Part shown: piece by piece, positions 1 to 8,279 of the stretch
How positions within the stretch are numbered: position 1 is the stretch's first letter
Layout of the letters: each line of letters starts with the position of its first letter
NCBI RefSeq assembly: GCF_963511525.1
Contig: NZ_CAUPIY010000006.1
Span: forward strand, 70,408-134,407
Reading direction: 5' to 3'
From: Mobiluncus sp963511525
GTDB taxonomy: Bacteria > Actinomycetota > Actinomycetes > Actinomycetales > Actinomycetaceae
DNA length: 64,000 nt
Notes under the pieces: model-generated
What the model was told of the DNA's origin: nothing
What the model saw: the letters and a program-made list of their open reading frames with translations, nothing else
Database searches by the model: none
Position numbers and translations under genes: made by a program

Positions 1-85
1 CTTGCAAGAGATCGCGGGCAAACTCCAGCTCCGCTGAGGCAAAAGAGGTGGGTGTCACTAATATCTGTGGTTGATGGTTCTTCAT
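1..85 (-). CDS. D-2-hydroxyacid dehydrogenase, N-terminal fragment (cut by window edge)
   Basis: Only the first 28 codons are present; the gene runs off the left edge. The ATG follows a GGAG ribosome site at 6 bases. The peptide begins MKNHQPQILVTPTSFAS, which resembles the N-terminus of phosphoglycerate dehydrogenase-like D-isomer-specific 2-hydroxyacid dehydrogenases. It is transcribed away from the gluconate genes. In a sugar-acid cluster a keto-gluconate or hydroxypyruvate reductase role would make sense, but that is inference and the NAD-binding motif is not in view. Confidence 0.55.
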   Translation of the reverse strand, partial: MKNHQPQILVTPTSFASAELEFARDLLQ

Positions 86-372
86 GGTGTTCTCCGTGGC
101 GGCTCAATAAATATGGTCAGCGTTGAAAACCATCCTAGTTCCCTATCGTTGTTTGTGGCTGGCCCGCGCGACGCCTTCGGGCGAATCGTCTAAAAATCTC
201 ATTATCTGCACCTGCGCAGCTATTTCAACCAAAAACGCGGCGCGTTCCAGTAGACTTTGGGTACATATCGACCGCTGAGTGCCGGCCAACAGGGTTCTTG
301 ATGAGGACTGTTGGGGTGTTTGGTGGCCAACATACAAGTGAGAGTTTGCTCTATGTTCAAAGGAGAGTTTAG
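86..372. promoter_or_regulatory. Divergent control region of the sugar-acid cluster
   Basis: This 287-base gap separates the divergent dehydrogenase fragment and gntP and must carry both promoters. The octamer GGCCAACA occurs at 284-291 and 325-332, a possible regulator half-site. The gntP ribosome site AAAGGAGAG ends 5-7 bases before its ATG. I see no convincing -35/-10 pair. Confidence 0.4.
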
Positions 373-1779
373 ATGCAACCATTTGAGATTGAGGGATGGA
401 CCCAGACTATGGGGACATTACCGCTGCTCGGCATTGCTTTAGCTGCAATCGCCGCGATTTTGGTCCTGGTCATTGTATTCAGGCTCCATGCTTTCCTGAC
501 CTTGGTTTTGGTCAGCTTCCTCACGGCCTTAGCTACTGGTTTGCCTCTGGATTCAATCGTGGGGGCGATGAAAGATGGCTTTGGAAGCACCCTGGCCTCG
601 GTCGCGCTGCTCGTTGGCTTAGGTGCCATGCTCGGCAAGATGGTCGAGCAATCGGGAGGCGCGAAGGTACTGGCGGACACCATGATTAATCTCTTCGGTG
701 AGAAACGTGCCCCCCTTGCTTTGGGTGTGGCATCCCTGATTTTGGGCTTCCCCATCTTCTTTGATGCGGGCTTGATCGTGATGCTGCCGATTGTTTTCGC
801 AGTGGCGAAGCGGCTAAAAGGTTCCATCGTCCTCTACGCGATTCCAACCGCGGCCGCGTTCTCGGTCATGCACGTTTTCCTCCCGCCCCACCCTGGCCCC
901 GTTGCCGCAGCCGATTATTTCCATGCCAATGTGGGTTTGGTGATGCTGCAAGGTTTCATCATCGTCATTCCGACCTTCATTCTCTCCGGTTACCTGTGGG
1001 CTAAATTCATTGCTCCCCGCGTTAAGGTGGAGGCTTCCCACGTGTTCGGTAACGTGTCGGATGATGAACTTCCTGATAATCTCCCTTCGGTAGGTACCAT
1101 CATCGCGTTGCTGCTGCTGCCCGTACTGTTAATTTTCATGAACACCGGGTTTTCGACCCTGTCCAAGGTCGGAGTTATCAGCGGTGATGCCAGCTGGGTG
1201 AAGTTCCTCATCACTTTGGGCGAGACTCCCATAGCGCTGCTGATTTCGACTCTGGTGTCGATTGCGGTACTTGGCGGCAGGATTTCTAAGGACAAAACTG
1301 TTTTGGAAAAGGTGGTTGATTCCGCTTTGGGACCAATCTGTTCGGTGGTGCTCATCACCGGCGCCGGCGGTATGTTCGGTGGGGTTTTGCGTGCTTCGGG
1401 AATCGGTGACGCGTTGGCTAAATCGATGGAAGATTTGGGTATTCCGCTCTTGCTGGCTGCCTACCTGATTGCGGTGGCTCTGCGTCTCGCACAAGGGTCG
1501 GCCACGGTTGCGCTGGTTACGGCCGCTTCACTGTTGGCTCCGGCGGTCGAACAGGCGGTGTCTGCCGGTCATCTTTCGCAGTGGGGCGTGGTCTGCATCA
1601 CTATGGCTGCGTCTGCGGGTTCGGTGTTTGCTTCACACGTCAACGATTCTGGTTTCTGGCTGGTTGGTCGATTGACGGGTATGGATGTAAAGACCACCCT
1701 GAAGGTGTGGACCGTGCAGCAACTTCTCGAATCAGTCATCGCTTTCGCTATCGTGGCGCTGCTTTTCATCTTTGCTTAG
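373..1779 (+). CDS. gntP: Gluconate:H+ symporter, GntP family
   Basis: A 468-residue polytopic membrane protein, the usual length for GntP/GntT transporters, with hydrophobic segments from about residue 15 to the C-terminus. Conserved GntP blocks are visible (GFPIFFDAGLIVMLP, VMHVFLPPHPGPVAA, AASAGSVFASHVNDSGFW). It should import gluconate or a related sugar acid with protons across the cytoplasmic membrane. The start has a strong AGGAG site. It is followed 18 bases later by an SDR reductase and then by idnD- and gnd-like genes, so it is probably the first gene of a sugar-acid operon. The exact substrate (gluconate, idonate or keto-gluconate) cannot be told from sequence. Confidence 0.9.
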   Translation: MQPFEIEGWTQTMGTLPLLGIALAAIAAILVLVIVFRLHAFLTLVLVSFLTALATGLPLDSIVGAMKDGFGSTLASVALLVGLGAMLGKMVEQSGGAKVLADTMINLFGEKRAPLALGVASLILGFPIFFDAGLIVMLPIVFAVAKRLKGSIVLYAIPTAAAFSVMHVFLPPHPGPVAAADYFHANVGLVMLQGFIIVIPTFILSGYLWAKFIAPRVKVEASHVFGNVSDDELPDNLPSVGTIIALLLLPVLLIFMNTGFSTLSKVGVISGDASWVKFLITLGETPIALLISTLVSIAVLGGRISKDKTVLEKVVDSALGPICSVVLITGAGGMFGGVLRASGIGDALAKSMEDLGIPLLLAAYLIAVALRLAQGSATVALVTAASLLAPAVEQAVSAGHLSQWGVVCITMAASAGSVFASHVNDSGFWLVGRLTGMDVKTTLKVWTVQQLLESVIAFAIVALLFIFA

Positions 1780-1797
1780 AGCGAAGTCCGCGAAATT

Positions 1798-2565
1798 ATG
1801 AGTAACTGGTTCGATATTTCTGGTCGAGCCGCCCTAGTAACCGGATCTAACCGGGGACTAGGGCTGGCTCTGGCCACTGGATTAGCAAAAGCTGGGGCAC
1901 ACGTCACTCTGCAAGGCCGGGATGCCACGAAAGTTTCCCAAGCAGCCCAGCAGTTGTCGCAGTCCTTGGGGGTCCCGGTCGGACACCTGGTTTTTGATGT
2001 CACGAATGCCCAGGACGCCGAGCAGGCTCTCAATGACTTTATGGACAGCCAGGGCACGCCAGATATCCTGGTCAACAACGCTGGCATCCAGCGTCGTCAC
2101 CCCATCACCGAGTTCCCCACCGAAGAATGGGACGCGGTCATCAACACGAATCTTTCTTCCGTGTTCTACGTGACGAAACCGGTAGCGCAGCGCATGGTGG
2201 AACGCGGCAGTGGCAAAGTCATCATGGTCGGTTCCGTGCAGTCTCGGCTAGCGCGGCAAACCATTGCTCCGTACTGCGCCTCTAAAGGCGGCGTAGCGAT
2301 GTTTGCCCAAGGCCTCGCGGCGGATCTATCGCGCTACAACATCCAAGTCAATACGCTGTCTCCCGGATACTTTGCTACCGAGATGAACACCGATTTGTGG
2401 CAAGACCCGCAATTTGATGCCTGGCTGAAAGCCCGGACTCCGGCGGGACGTTGGGGAAAGTTCGACGAGCTGATGGGGACACTCATATATCTGTCCTCCG
2501 AGGCGTCGAATTTTGTCACCGGACAAAATATTTTCGTTGATGGTGGAATGACCAGCGTGGTCTAG
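1798..2565 (+). CDS. idnO: SDR oxidoreductase, gluconate 5-dehydrogenase-like
   Basis: A 255-residue classical short-chain dehydrogenase. The cofactor motif TGSNRGLG lies near residues 14-21, NNAG near 90 and the catalytic Ser...YCASK set near 145-163. The family (IdnO/Gno) reduces 5-keto-D-gluconate to D-gluconate with NAD(P)H in the cytosol. Its place between a gluconate permease and an idonate dehydrogenase-like gene supports this job: idonate to 5-keto-gluconate to gluconate. The ribosome site is weak (GCGAAG), consistent with translation coupled to gntP. Among SDRs the precise substrate is inferred mainly from neighbours. Confidence 0.82.
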   Translation: MSNWFDISGRAALVTGSNRGLGLALATGLAKAGAHVTLQGRDATKVSQAAQQLSQSLGVPVGHLVFDVTNAQDAEQALNDFMDSQGTPDILVNNAGIQRRHPITEFPTEEWDAVINTNLSSVFYVTKPVAQRMVERGSGKVIMVGSVQSRLARQTIAPYCASKGGVAMFAQGLAADLSRYNIQVNTLSPGYFATEMNTDLWQDPQFDAWLKARTPAGRWGKFDELMGTLIYLSSEASNFVTGQNIFVDGGMTSVV

Positions 2566-2599
2566 ATCATCAGGTCGAAACGCCACAGGGAGGTAATGA

Positions 2600-3640
2600 A
2601 TGACTGACATGAAACAGGTGCGTATCAACGCCAAGGAAGAAATGGAATCCTGCTGCGTGCCTCGCCCTGAGCCCGGTAAAGGTCAGGTGCTGGTGAGGGT
2701 CGCTTGGGCCGGTATCTGCGGTTCGGATTTGCACTATTTCTTTGATGGACAGGTCGGTGCTTTCAAACTGCGCGAACCGCTGGTGCCAGGTCATGAAATA
2801 GTCGGTATCGTCGCTAAGGACCCCTCTGGGACCTACGCGCCAGGAACGCCGGTTACCCCGCATCCGGCCACCTTCGGCCAGCCCCAAGCCGCCTACAGTG
2901 ATTCACCTCACTTGTGGCCGGGGGGAGCCTACCTTGGATCGGCCTCCACCTGGCCCCACACCCAAGGGGGTATGAGCGAATACCTCCTGTTACGACTTGA
3001 CCAAATCAACGCTTTGCCACCGGATTTGCCGTTGAAACGCGGGGTGCTGACCGAACCTTTGTGTGTCGGTTTGCACGCCTTACATCGTCTCCAGGCAGCC
3101 ACAGGATGGCAGAATTTGGCGGGTCGGAACGTGGCGGTAATCGGGGCGGGTCCAATTGGGTTGCTGGCCGCCGGCGCGGCCCAGAGCCTGGGAGCCCAGG
3201 TCAGCTGTATAGATGTGCAGGACGCCCCTCTGCAGCGAGCTCAAGCCCTGGGAGTAGACCACGTGTATAACTCGACTGTGACTGAACCCGAGGCTGGAGC
3301 TTTCGATGCGGTCCTGGAATGCGCGGGCGTGTTTCCCGCCATTTCACAAGCCTTCCAGATTTGCCGTCCTCGTGGCACAGTGGTTCAGGTGGGAATGGTC
3401 CCCGCGATTGATGGGCCGGTCAATTTAGCACCCTTGATTTCCAAAGAAATCACCTATTTGGGAACGTTCCGTTTCCTAGACGAAATCGACCAAGCATTGG
3501 AAATCTTGGTTGCCGCTCCGCAGTTAGAATCCGTCATTACGCACGAGTTCAACGCTGACGAAGCTGAAAAAGCCTTCCACACGGCCAAAGACAGTGCCGC
3601 GTCCGGCAAAGTAATAGTCAACCTATGGTTTGAGGAGTGA
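2600..3640 (+). CDS. idnD: Zinc-type alcohol dehydrogenase, L-idonate 5-dehydrogenase-like
   Basis: A 346-residue medium-chain dehydrogenase. The catalytic-zinc ligands Cys40 (GICGSDLH) and His65-Glu66 (PGHEIVG) are present, as is the Rossmann motif GAGPIGLLAAG. The segment LGSASTWPHTQGGMSEY is typical of idonate/sorbitol dehydrogenases. Expected role: oxidation of L-idonate to 5-keto-D-gluconate. Oddly, the lobe that normally holds four structural-zinc cysteines (about residues 86-112) has none, so this enzyme probably binds only the catalytic zinc. The start follows GGGAGG at 6 bases. The stop is 6 bases before gnd, whose ribosome site lies in the end of this gene. Confidence 0.82.
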   Translation: MTDMKQVRINAKEEMESCCVPRPEPGKGQVLVRVAWAGICGSDLHYFFDGQVGAFKLREPLVPGHEIVGIVAKDPSGTYAPGTPVTPHPATFGQPQAAYSDSPHLWPGGAYLGSASTWPHTQGGMSEYLLLRLDQINALPPDLPLKRGVLTEPLCVGLHALHRLQAATGWQNLAGRNVAVIGAGPIGLLAAGAAQSLGAQVSCIDVQDAPLQRAQALGVDHVYNSTVTEPEAGAFDAVLECAGVFPAISQAFQICRPRGTVVQVGMVPAIDGPVNLAPLISKEITYLGTFRFLDEIDQALEILVAAPQLESVITHEFNADEAEKAFHTAKDSAASGKVIVNLWFEE

Positions 3641-3646
3641 AAACTT

Positions 3647-5086
3647 ATGACAGCAAAAGCAGATGTAGCAGTAATCGGAACCGGCGTGATGGGACGTTCT
3701 TTGGCGCGCAACTTCGCACGTCACGGACACACCGTTGCCCTGTTTGATGTTTCTCCTGGGCGGGCTGCTCAGGTGGCGCAAGAGCACAGTGCGGAAGGAG
3801 CCTTTATCCCGGCTCAGGATCCGGTGAAGTTGGCCGAATCGATGTCCACCCCTCGGGTAGCCATTTTGCTGGTGCCAGCGGGTGAACCGACTGACAAGGC
3901 TATCGATATGCTCGGGGAAGTTTTCTCCGCCGGGGACATCATCGTAGATATGGGCAACTCTTTCTACCTTGACACCGAACGACGGGAAAAGCTGGTTACT
4001 GAGCGCGGACTGCACTTTGTCGGTTGTGGAATCTCAGGAGGGGAATCCGGGGCTCTCAACGGACCCTCCATCATGCCTGGCGGTGCCCAAAAGGCTTACG
4101 AGAGGCTGGGGCCCCTGTTGGAATCAATTTCGGCCCATTATCAGGGCGAACCGTGCTGCACCTGGGTAGGCCCGGGAGGGGCGGGACACTACGTGAAAAT
4201 GGTGCATAACGGGATTGAATATGCCGATATGGAACTGCTCAGTGAGGCTTACCAGCTATTACGTTACAGAAACGGAATGAGTCCGGCTGAGATTGGCGAG
4301 GTGTTTTCTCGCTGGAACGAGGGCCCGCTGCATTCTTATCTGTTAGAAATATCCGCCGATATTTTGCAGCATACCGATGAAAAAACGCAGCAGCCTTTCA
4401 TCGACATTATTTGTGACGAGGCTGGTCAAAAGGGTACGGGTTCGTGGACTGTGCAAAACGCGCTGACCCTGGGGGCTGGTTCCACCATCATTGCGGCGGC
4501 CACTTTTGCTCGGGCGGTATCCTCGCAAAGAGTCCACCGGAACTTGGCCCGTGAGGTCTTAGGAGAGCTGGTTCCTGACACTGCCCCCGGGGGGCCAGAT
4601 TTGCTAGATAATCTGGAAAAAGCCGTCTATGGGGCAAAAATTGTGGCGTACTCTCAAGGACTGTCGCAAATCCAAGCCGCCTGTAAGGAATACGGTTGGG
4701 AAGTCGACCTGGCCAAGCTGGCAGGCATTTGGCGTGCCGGCTGCATCATCCAAGCCCGGCTCCTGCAAGACATCATGGAAACTTACAAGGATGGCGACTT
4801 TGATACCCCGCTGTTGCTGAAACCTGCCATCAGCGCGGTCATTAGAGACGCCCTGCCCGCGTGGCGCGCGGTGGTCAGTGACGCGATCAAAGCCGGGATA
4901 GCTCTGCCTGCTCTCAGCGCTGGCTTGGCATATCTGGATTCCTTGCGTTGCCCATCTCTGCCGACAGCTCTGGTGCAGGCCCAAAGGGACTTCTTCGGGG
5001 CGCATACCTATCGCCGGCGGGACAGTGAGGGAAGTTTCCATACCCGTTGGGAGAAACCGGAACGTCCGGAGATATCGCTCTCCTAG
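3647..5086 (+). CDS. gnd: 6-phosphogluconate dehydrogenase, decarboxylating
   Basis: A 479-residue protein of the long 6PGDH type. The NADP motif VIGTGVMGRSLARNF is at the N-terminus, the substrate signature GCGISGGESGALNGPSIMPGG is near residue 127, and the catalytic Lys/Glu block KMVHNGIEYADMELL is near 184. It oxidises and decarboxylates 6-phosphogluconate to ribulose 5-phosphate in the cytosolic pentose phosphate pathway. A GAGGAG site overlapping the end of idnD drives it, so the operon runs gntP-idnO-idnD-gnd. Gluconate must first be phosphorylated; no gluconate kinase is in the window. It faces eda. Confidence 0.93.
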   Translation: MTAKADVAVIGTGVMGRSLARNFARHGHTVALFDVSPGRAAQVAQEHSAEGAFIPAQDPVKLAESMSTPRVAILLVPAGEPTDKAIDMLGEVFSAGDIIVDMGNSFYLDTERREKLVTERGLHFVGCGISGGESGALNGPSIMPGGAQKAYERLGPLLESISAHYQGEPCCTWVGPGGAGHYVKMVHNGIEYADMELLSEAYQLLRYRNGMSPAEIGEVFSRWNEGPLHSYLLEISADILQHTDEKTQQPFIDIICDEAGQKGTGSWTVQNALTLGAGSTIIAAATFARAVSSQRVHRNLAREVLGELVPDTAPGGPDLLDNLEKAVYGAKIVAYSQGLSQIQAACKEYGWEVDLAKLAGIWRAGCIIQARLLQDIMETYKDGDFDTPLLLKPAISAVIRDALPAWRAVVSDAIKAGIALPALSAGLAYLDSLRCPSLPTALVQAQRDFFGAHTYRRRDSEGSFHTRWEKPERPEISLS

Positions 5087-5098
5087 CAGTAACTATAA

Positions 5099-5113
5099 GT
5101 TAACGTGGTTCAC
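5099..5113 (+). repeat. Dispersed 15-bp motif, copy in gnd/eda convergent gap
   Basis: GTTAACGTGGTTCAC matches RTTNACNNRGTTNAC exactly. It is two GTTNAC half-sites 9 bp apart, in the same orientation, between convergent gnd and eda. See the finding on the dispersed motif. Confidence 0.6.
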
Positions 5114-5150
5114 CCGATAGGGTAGTGTCACCAGCAGTACGGTGTGGTTT

Positions 5151-5780
5151 TCAGCGAGTTGCCGCAATCTCTAGGGCAGCAGCAGCCCGAGCGGCAATTT
5201 CGCTGAAATCACCCTGGGCAATTAACTGTCGAGTGGCGATCCAAGAGCCCCCGCAGGCCGCCACCTGTGGGTGAGCCAGATACTGCGCCAGATTTTCCGT
5301 TGAGATACCACCGGTCGGAACAAACTGTATCTGTGGGAAAGGACCTGAAAGTGCGGAAATAACCGGCAGCCCGCCCGAGGCTTCCGCGGGGAAGAACTTG
5401 ACGTACTGCAATCCCGAATTGACCGCTTTCATCAGCCAAGAAGCATCGGTAGCGCCCGGCAACACCGGCACTTGGTTCGCCTGGCAGTAATCCACTAGGT
5501 CTTGATCGTAACCGGGCATGACCAGGTACTTGGCCCCCGAATCTATGGCGGTTCGAGCCTGTTCCAGATTCGTGACGGTGCCCGCACCCACCAAAATATC
5601 GCTGTGCTGGGACATCTGCGCGATAGCCTCAGCTGCCGCGGCAGTGCGGAAAGTGACCTCAGCGGTGGTGATGCCTCCGGCAAGCAAAGCGTCCGCCAAT
5701 GCCACGGCATCTTTCGCATCGTCTAAAACTACTACCGGTATGAGGGGATTTTTCTTGATCACCGCGTCCATATCCATCAT
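5151..5780 (-). CDS. eda: KDPG/KHG aldolase (2-dehydro-3-deoxy-phosphogluconate aldolase)
   Basis: A class I aldolase of about 209 residues that splits KDPG into pyruvate and glyceraldehyde 3-phosphate, the last step of the Entner-Doudoroff route. The Schiff-base lysine lies in QYVKFFPAE, and the catalytic glutamate in AEVTFRT. The frame is open upstream, but AGGAGG at 5785-5790 sets the start at the ATG of 5780 (or 5777, in the better-spaced position). It is on the opposite strand to the gluconate operon with the 3' ends facing. No edd (6-phosphogluconate dehydratase) is in the window, so it may instead serve keto-acid turnover from sugar acids. Confidence 0.9.
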   Translation of the reverse strand: MMDMDAVIKKNPLIPVVVLDDAKDAVALADALLAGGITTAEVTFRTAAAAEAIAQMSQHSDILVGAGTVTNLEQARTAIDSGAKYLVMPGYDQDLVDYCQANQVPVLPGATDASWLMKAVNSGLQYVKFFPAEASGGLPVISALSGPFPQIQFVPTGGISTENLAQYLAHPQVAACGGSWIATRQLIAQGDFSEIAARAAAALEIAATR

Positions 5781-5935
5781 GGTTCCTCCTGAAATTCTTG
5801 AGCCCTTGTCTGCTGGGCATTTTGCCTGACTGTTACGGAGTTCTGAAAAGGCTGGCACATCGCCCAATCGTGAAACATCGTTACCATCATTTTAAGATTT
5901 CATGAGGTGTGAAATGGTCGTAATCAAGCTAGATT

Positions 5936-6350
5936 GCACAAGGCGAGGGTGGTGTTTGTGGTGTTGCGCCTGAAACGACCAATTGTGGTCGTTTCTTAAC
6001 GGCTTCACCGTTTTCGCGGCGGCTCATGCGAGCGTTGCTCGCTGCCGCCCGCGCCGGTGAACCGGGGGTTCGAATCCCTCGCGGAGGGCGAGGGTGGTGT
6101 TTGTGGTGTTTCGCCTGAAACGACCAATCATGGTCGTTTCTTAACGGCTTCACCGTTTTCGCGGTGGCTCTTGCGAGCGTTGCTCGCTGCCGCCCGCGCC
6201 GGTGAACCGGGGGTTCGAATCCCTCGCGGAGGGCGAGGGTGGTGTTTGTGGTGTTTCGCCTGAAACGACCAATCATGGTCGTTTCTTAACGGCTTCACCG
6301 TTTTCGCGGTGGCTCTTGCGAGCGTTGCTCGCTGCCGCCCGCGCCGGTGA
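5936..6350. repeat. 145-bp tandem repeat (about 2.8 units) containing tRNA-Ser pieces
   Basis: Units begin with GGCGAGGGTGGTGTTTGTGG at 5942, 6087 and 6232, an exact 145-bp period; the third unit stops at 6350. Each unit holds perfect hairpins: GAAACGACC/GGTCGTTTC, ACGG/CCGT, GCGAGC/GCTCGC and CCCTCGC/GCGAGGG. Units 1 and 2 end with GGGGGTTCGAATCCCTC, a proper tRNA T arm on the + strand, followed at once by GGAGGGCGAGGG, which is the reverse complement of a tRNA-Ser 3' end. The long open frames here on both strands are by-products of the repeat and I do not call them genes. Unit 1 differs from units 2 and 3 at a few sites. Confidence 0.9.
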
Positions 6351-6405
6351 GTTTCCCCACAACGGTTTTCAAGACCGTCACATTCGGCCGCTCTGTCAGC
6401 CCTCC
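6346..6405 (-). tRNA. tRNA-Ser(UGA), T arm missing or displaced
   Basis: Read on the minus strand from 6405: acceptor 5' strand GGAGGGC, D arm with AGCGGCCGAA, anticodon arm with loop CTTGAAA (anticodon UGA), and a long variable arm GTGGGGAAACTCAC, all as in a type II serine tRNA. Where the T arm should begin, the sequence enters the 145-bp repeat. A matching acceptor 3' strand GCCCTCC with discriminator G occurs on the same strand only at 6233-6226, and no TTC loop lies between. The T arm GGGGGTTCGAATCCCTC exists nearby only on the opposite strand. As read, this is a disrupted gene or an assembly junction. Confidence 0.65.
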
Positions 6406-6498
6406 AGCGCGAAAAGCGTGATATCGATTCTAGCAGGTGAAAACTGAAGCGCCGACTTTTGGAAAATTTGGAGGAATTTCGCTAGAGTTAAAACCCTT

Positions 6499-6587
6499 GG
6501 AGACGTGGCTGAGCGGCCGAAAGCGGCACCCTGCTAAGGTGTTAGGGGCCTTGCCCCTCGCAGGTTCAAATCCTGTCGTCTCCGCCA
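6499..6587 (+). tRNA. tRNA-Ser(GCU)
   Basis: An 89-base type II tRNA. Acceptor GGAGACG pairs with CGTCTCC, the anticodon loop CTGCTAA gives GCU, there is a long variable arm (GGGGCCTTGCCCC), the T loop is TTCAAAT, and G plus CCA is encoded. It is intact, unlike the Ser(UGA) gene beside it, and is followed at once by a terminator hairpin. Confidence 0.95.
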
Positions 6588-6589
6588 AA

Positions 6590-6620
6590 CCCGCGTCACT
6601 TAGGGTGACGCGGGATTTTT
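6590..6620 (+). terminator. Rho-independent terminator after tRNA-Ser(GCU)
   Basis: A perfect 10-bp stem CCCGCGTCAC/GTGACGCGGG with a 5-base loop, followed by ATTTTT. Confidence 0.9.
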
Positions 6621-6735
6621 CATTTGTGCTGGCACGTCCCCATTCTCTTTATCGTGCGATATCCGCTCGACTCGGCTCTATGACTTTTTGATAAATTCTT
6701 TCAGTTTCACCGGTTATTCGAGATAGTGTTGAACT

Positions 6736-8157
6736 ATGCGTCGTTCCAAAATAGTCTGCACTCTCGGCCCAGCCACCAACACGGAGGAAAAGATTCGTTC
6801 GTTGATGCACGCCGGAATGAATGTGGTGCGCATCAACCGTTCCCATGGCACCCAAGCTGAGGCGGATGAGCAAATCGCTCTGGTGCGCAAAGTTGAGAAA
6901 GAATTTGAAAACCCCGTGGCTATCCTAGTTGACCTGCAGGGTCCCAAGATTCGTTTGGGTACGTTCACAAATGGTGTTGAAAGCCTCATTTTGGGCCAGG
7001 ATTTCACCATCACCACCCGTGACGTACCGGGGGACTCCAGCCTTGTTTCAACTACGTTCAAAGGATTGCCAGGAGACTGCCATCCCGGCGATTTGCTGCT
7101 GATTGACGACGGCAACGTTCAGGTACGGGTGACTCGCGTCGAGGGTGAGGACGTGGTGACGAAAGTTGAAGTTCCGGGAGAAGTATCGGATCATAAAGGA
7201 TTGAACTTGCCGGGCGTGGCCGTATCGGTACCTGCTCTTTCTGAAAAAGATGAGGATGATTTACGCTGGGCGCTGACTCGGGAAGTTGACTACATTGCCT
7301 TGTCTTTTGTACGCCGAGCGGCTGACTTGGATGACGTACACAAGGTGATGGATGAAGTCGGACATTACCTTCCGGTTATCGCCAAGATAGAAAAACCCCA
7401 GGCTGTGGACAATTTGCAGGAAATTATTCAAGCTTTTGATGCCGTTATGGTGGCTCGCGGCGATCTTGGGGTGGAGATGCCGCTGGAGGAAGTCCCCACC
7501 GTACAAAAGAGGGCGATCGAATTGTGTCGTGCAGAGGCGAAACCTGTCATCGTGGCTACCCAGGTACTGGAATCCATGATCTACAATGCCCGCCCCACCA
7601 GGGCAGAAGCCTCAGACTGTGCCAATGCGGTGTGGGATGGTGCTAGTGCGGTGATGCTTTCCGGAGAGACAGCAGTGGGCAGCTATCCGATTCAAGCCGT
7701 GGAAACTATGGCAAAAATTATCGAAGCAGCGGAAGAACTAGGCACGCGTCACTTTGCGAAACTCAAGGATGGCGACCTTGATTGGGAATCAATCATCGCA
7801 CGTCATGCACTTTTAATTGCGAAGTCAACCAATTCTAAATTCGTGGCGGCCTTCACTAATTCCGGAGCTACAGCTCACCGGCTGGCTCGGTTGCGTTCCA
7901 CGATACCTCTGTATGTGTTCTGTTACCACGAGCAAGTCCGGCGCCAATTGGCTTTGGAATGGGGAATTCAAACCTATCCCGTTAAAATGGCGCAGCGACT
8001 TTTTTCAATGATTCATGATGCGGAAGATATTTTGCTGGAACGCGGTATTGTTCAACCAGACGAGGTGGCTGTGTTCGTCGGAGGCCTTCCTCCAGGGCAA
8101 AGGGGAAGCACCAACACTATCCGATTGCACCGGGTCTGTTCATATGACGATATTTGA
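6736..8157 (+). CDS. pyk: Pyruvate kinase
   Basis: A 473-residue enzyme of normal bacterial length that converts phosphoenolpyruvate and ADP to pyruvate and ATP. The N-terminus MRRSKIVCTLGPAT and the active-site signature VIAKIEKPQAVDNL (near residue 215) are clear, followed by MVARGDLGVEMP. The usual (R/L)NFSHG motif reads INRSHG here, with Arg in the hydrophobic slot. No Shine-Dalgarno site precedes the ATG, suggesting a leaderless or short-leader message. It stands alone, some 0.9 kb from the KDPG aldolase gene, and its product is the natural end point of the sugar-acid route. The 3' end faces the AGE-family gene. Confidence 0.95.
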   Translation: MRRSKIVCTLGPATNTEEKIRSLMHAGMNVVRINRSHGTQAEADEQIALVRKVEKEFENPVAILVDLQGPKIRLGTFTNGVESLILGQDFTITTRDVPGDSSLVSTTFKGLPGDCHPGDLLLIDDGNVQVRVTRVEGEDVVTKVEVPGEVSDHKGLNLPGVAVSVPALSEKDEDDLRWALTREVDYIALSFVRRAADLDDVHKVMDEVGHYLPVIAKIEKPQAVDNLQEIIQAFDAVMVARGDLGVEMPLEEVPTVQKRAIELCRAEAKPVIVATQVLESMIYNARPTRAEASDCANAVWDGASAVMLSGETAVGSYPIQAVETMAKIIEAAEELGTRHFAKLKDGDLDWESIIARHALLIAKSTNSKFVAAFTNSGATAHRLARLRSTIPLYVFCYHEQVRRQLALEWGIQTYPVKMAQRLFSMIHDAEDILLERGIVQPDEVAVFVGGLPPGQRGSTNTIRLHRVCSYDDI

Positions 8158-8165
8158 TTCTATTA

Positions 8166-8180
8166 ATTGACACGGTTGAC
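8166..8180 (+). repeat. Dispersed 15-bp motif, copy in pyk/AGE convergent gap
   Basis: ATTGACACGGTTGAC is an exact match to RTTNACNNRGTTNAC, just past the pyk stop codon. Confidence 0.6.
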
Positions 8181-8279
8181 ATGATGAAGATAGTAAGACG
8201 GAACTGAAGTGCCCAGTCTATGATGACTAACGCCTCATTCCAGAATTTGTGTTGCCTCTGCCACAGAAAATAGTAGCGG

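Noticed and set aside
5936..6350. CRISPR array
   Set aside because: The units are 145 bp and nearly identical throughout, with no spacers and no cas genes.
5929..6447. Several long open frames on both strands across the 145-bp repeats
   Set aside because: They follow the repeat period and read through tRNA parts; no ribosome site and no known family. They are by-products of the repeat.
8175..8198. Promoter with TTGACA -35 after pyk
   Set aside because: No -10 at proper distance and no gene downstream on that strand; the TTGACA belongs to the dispersed 15-bp motif.
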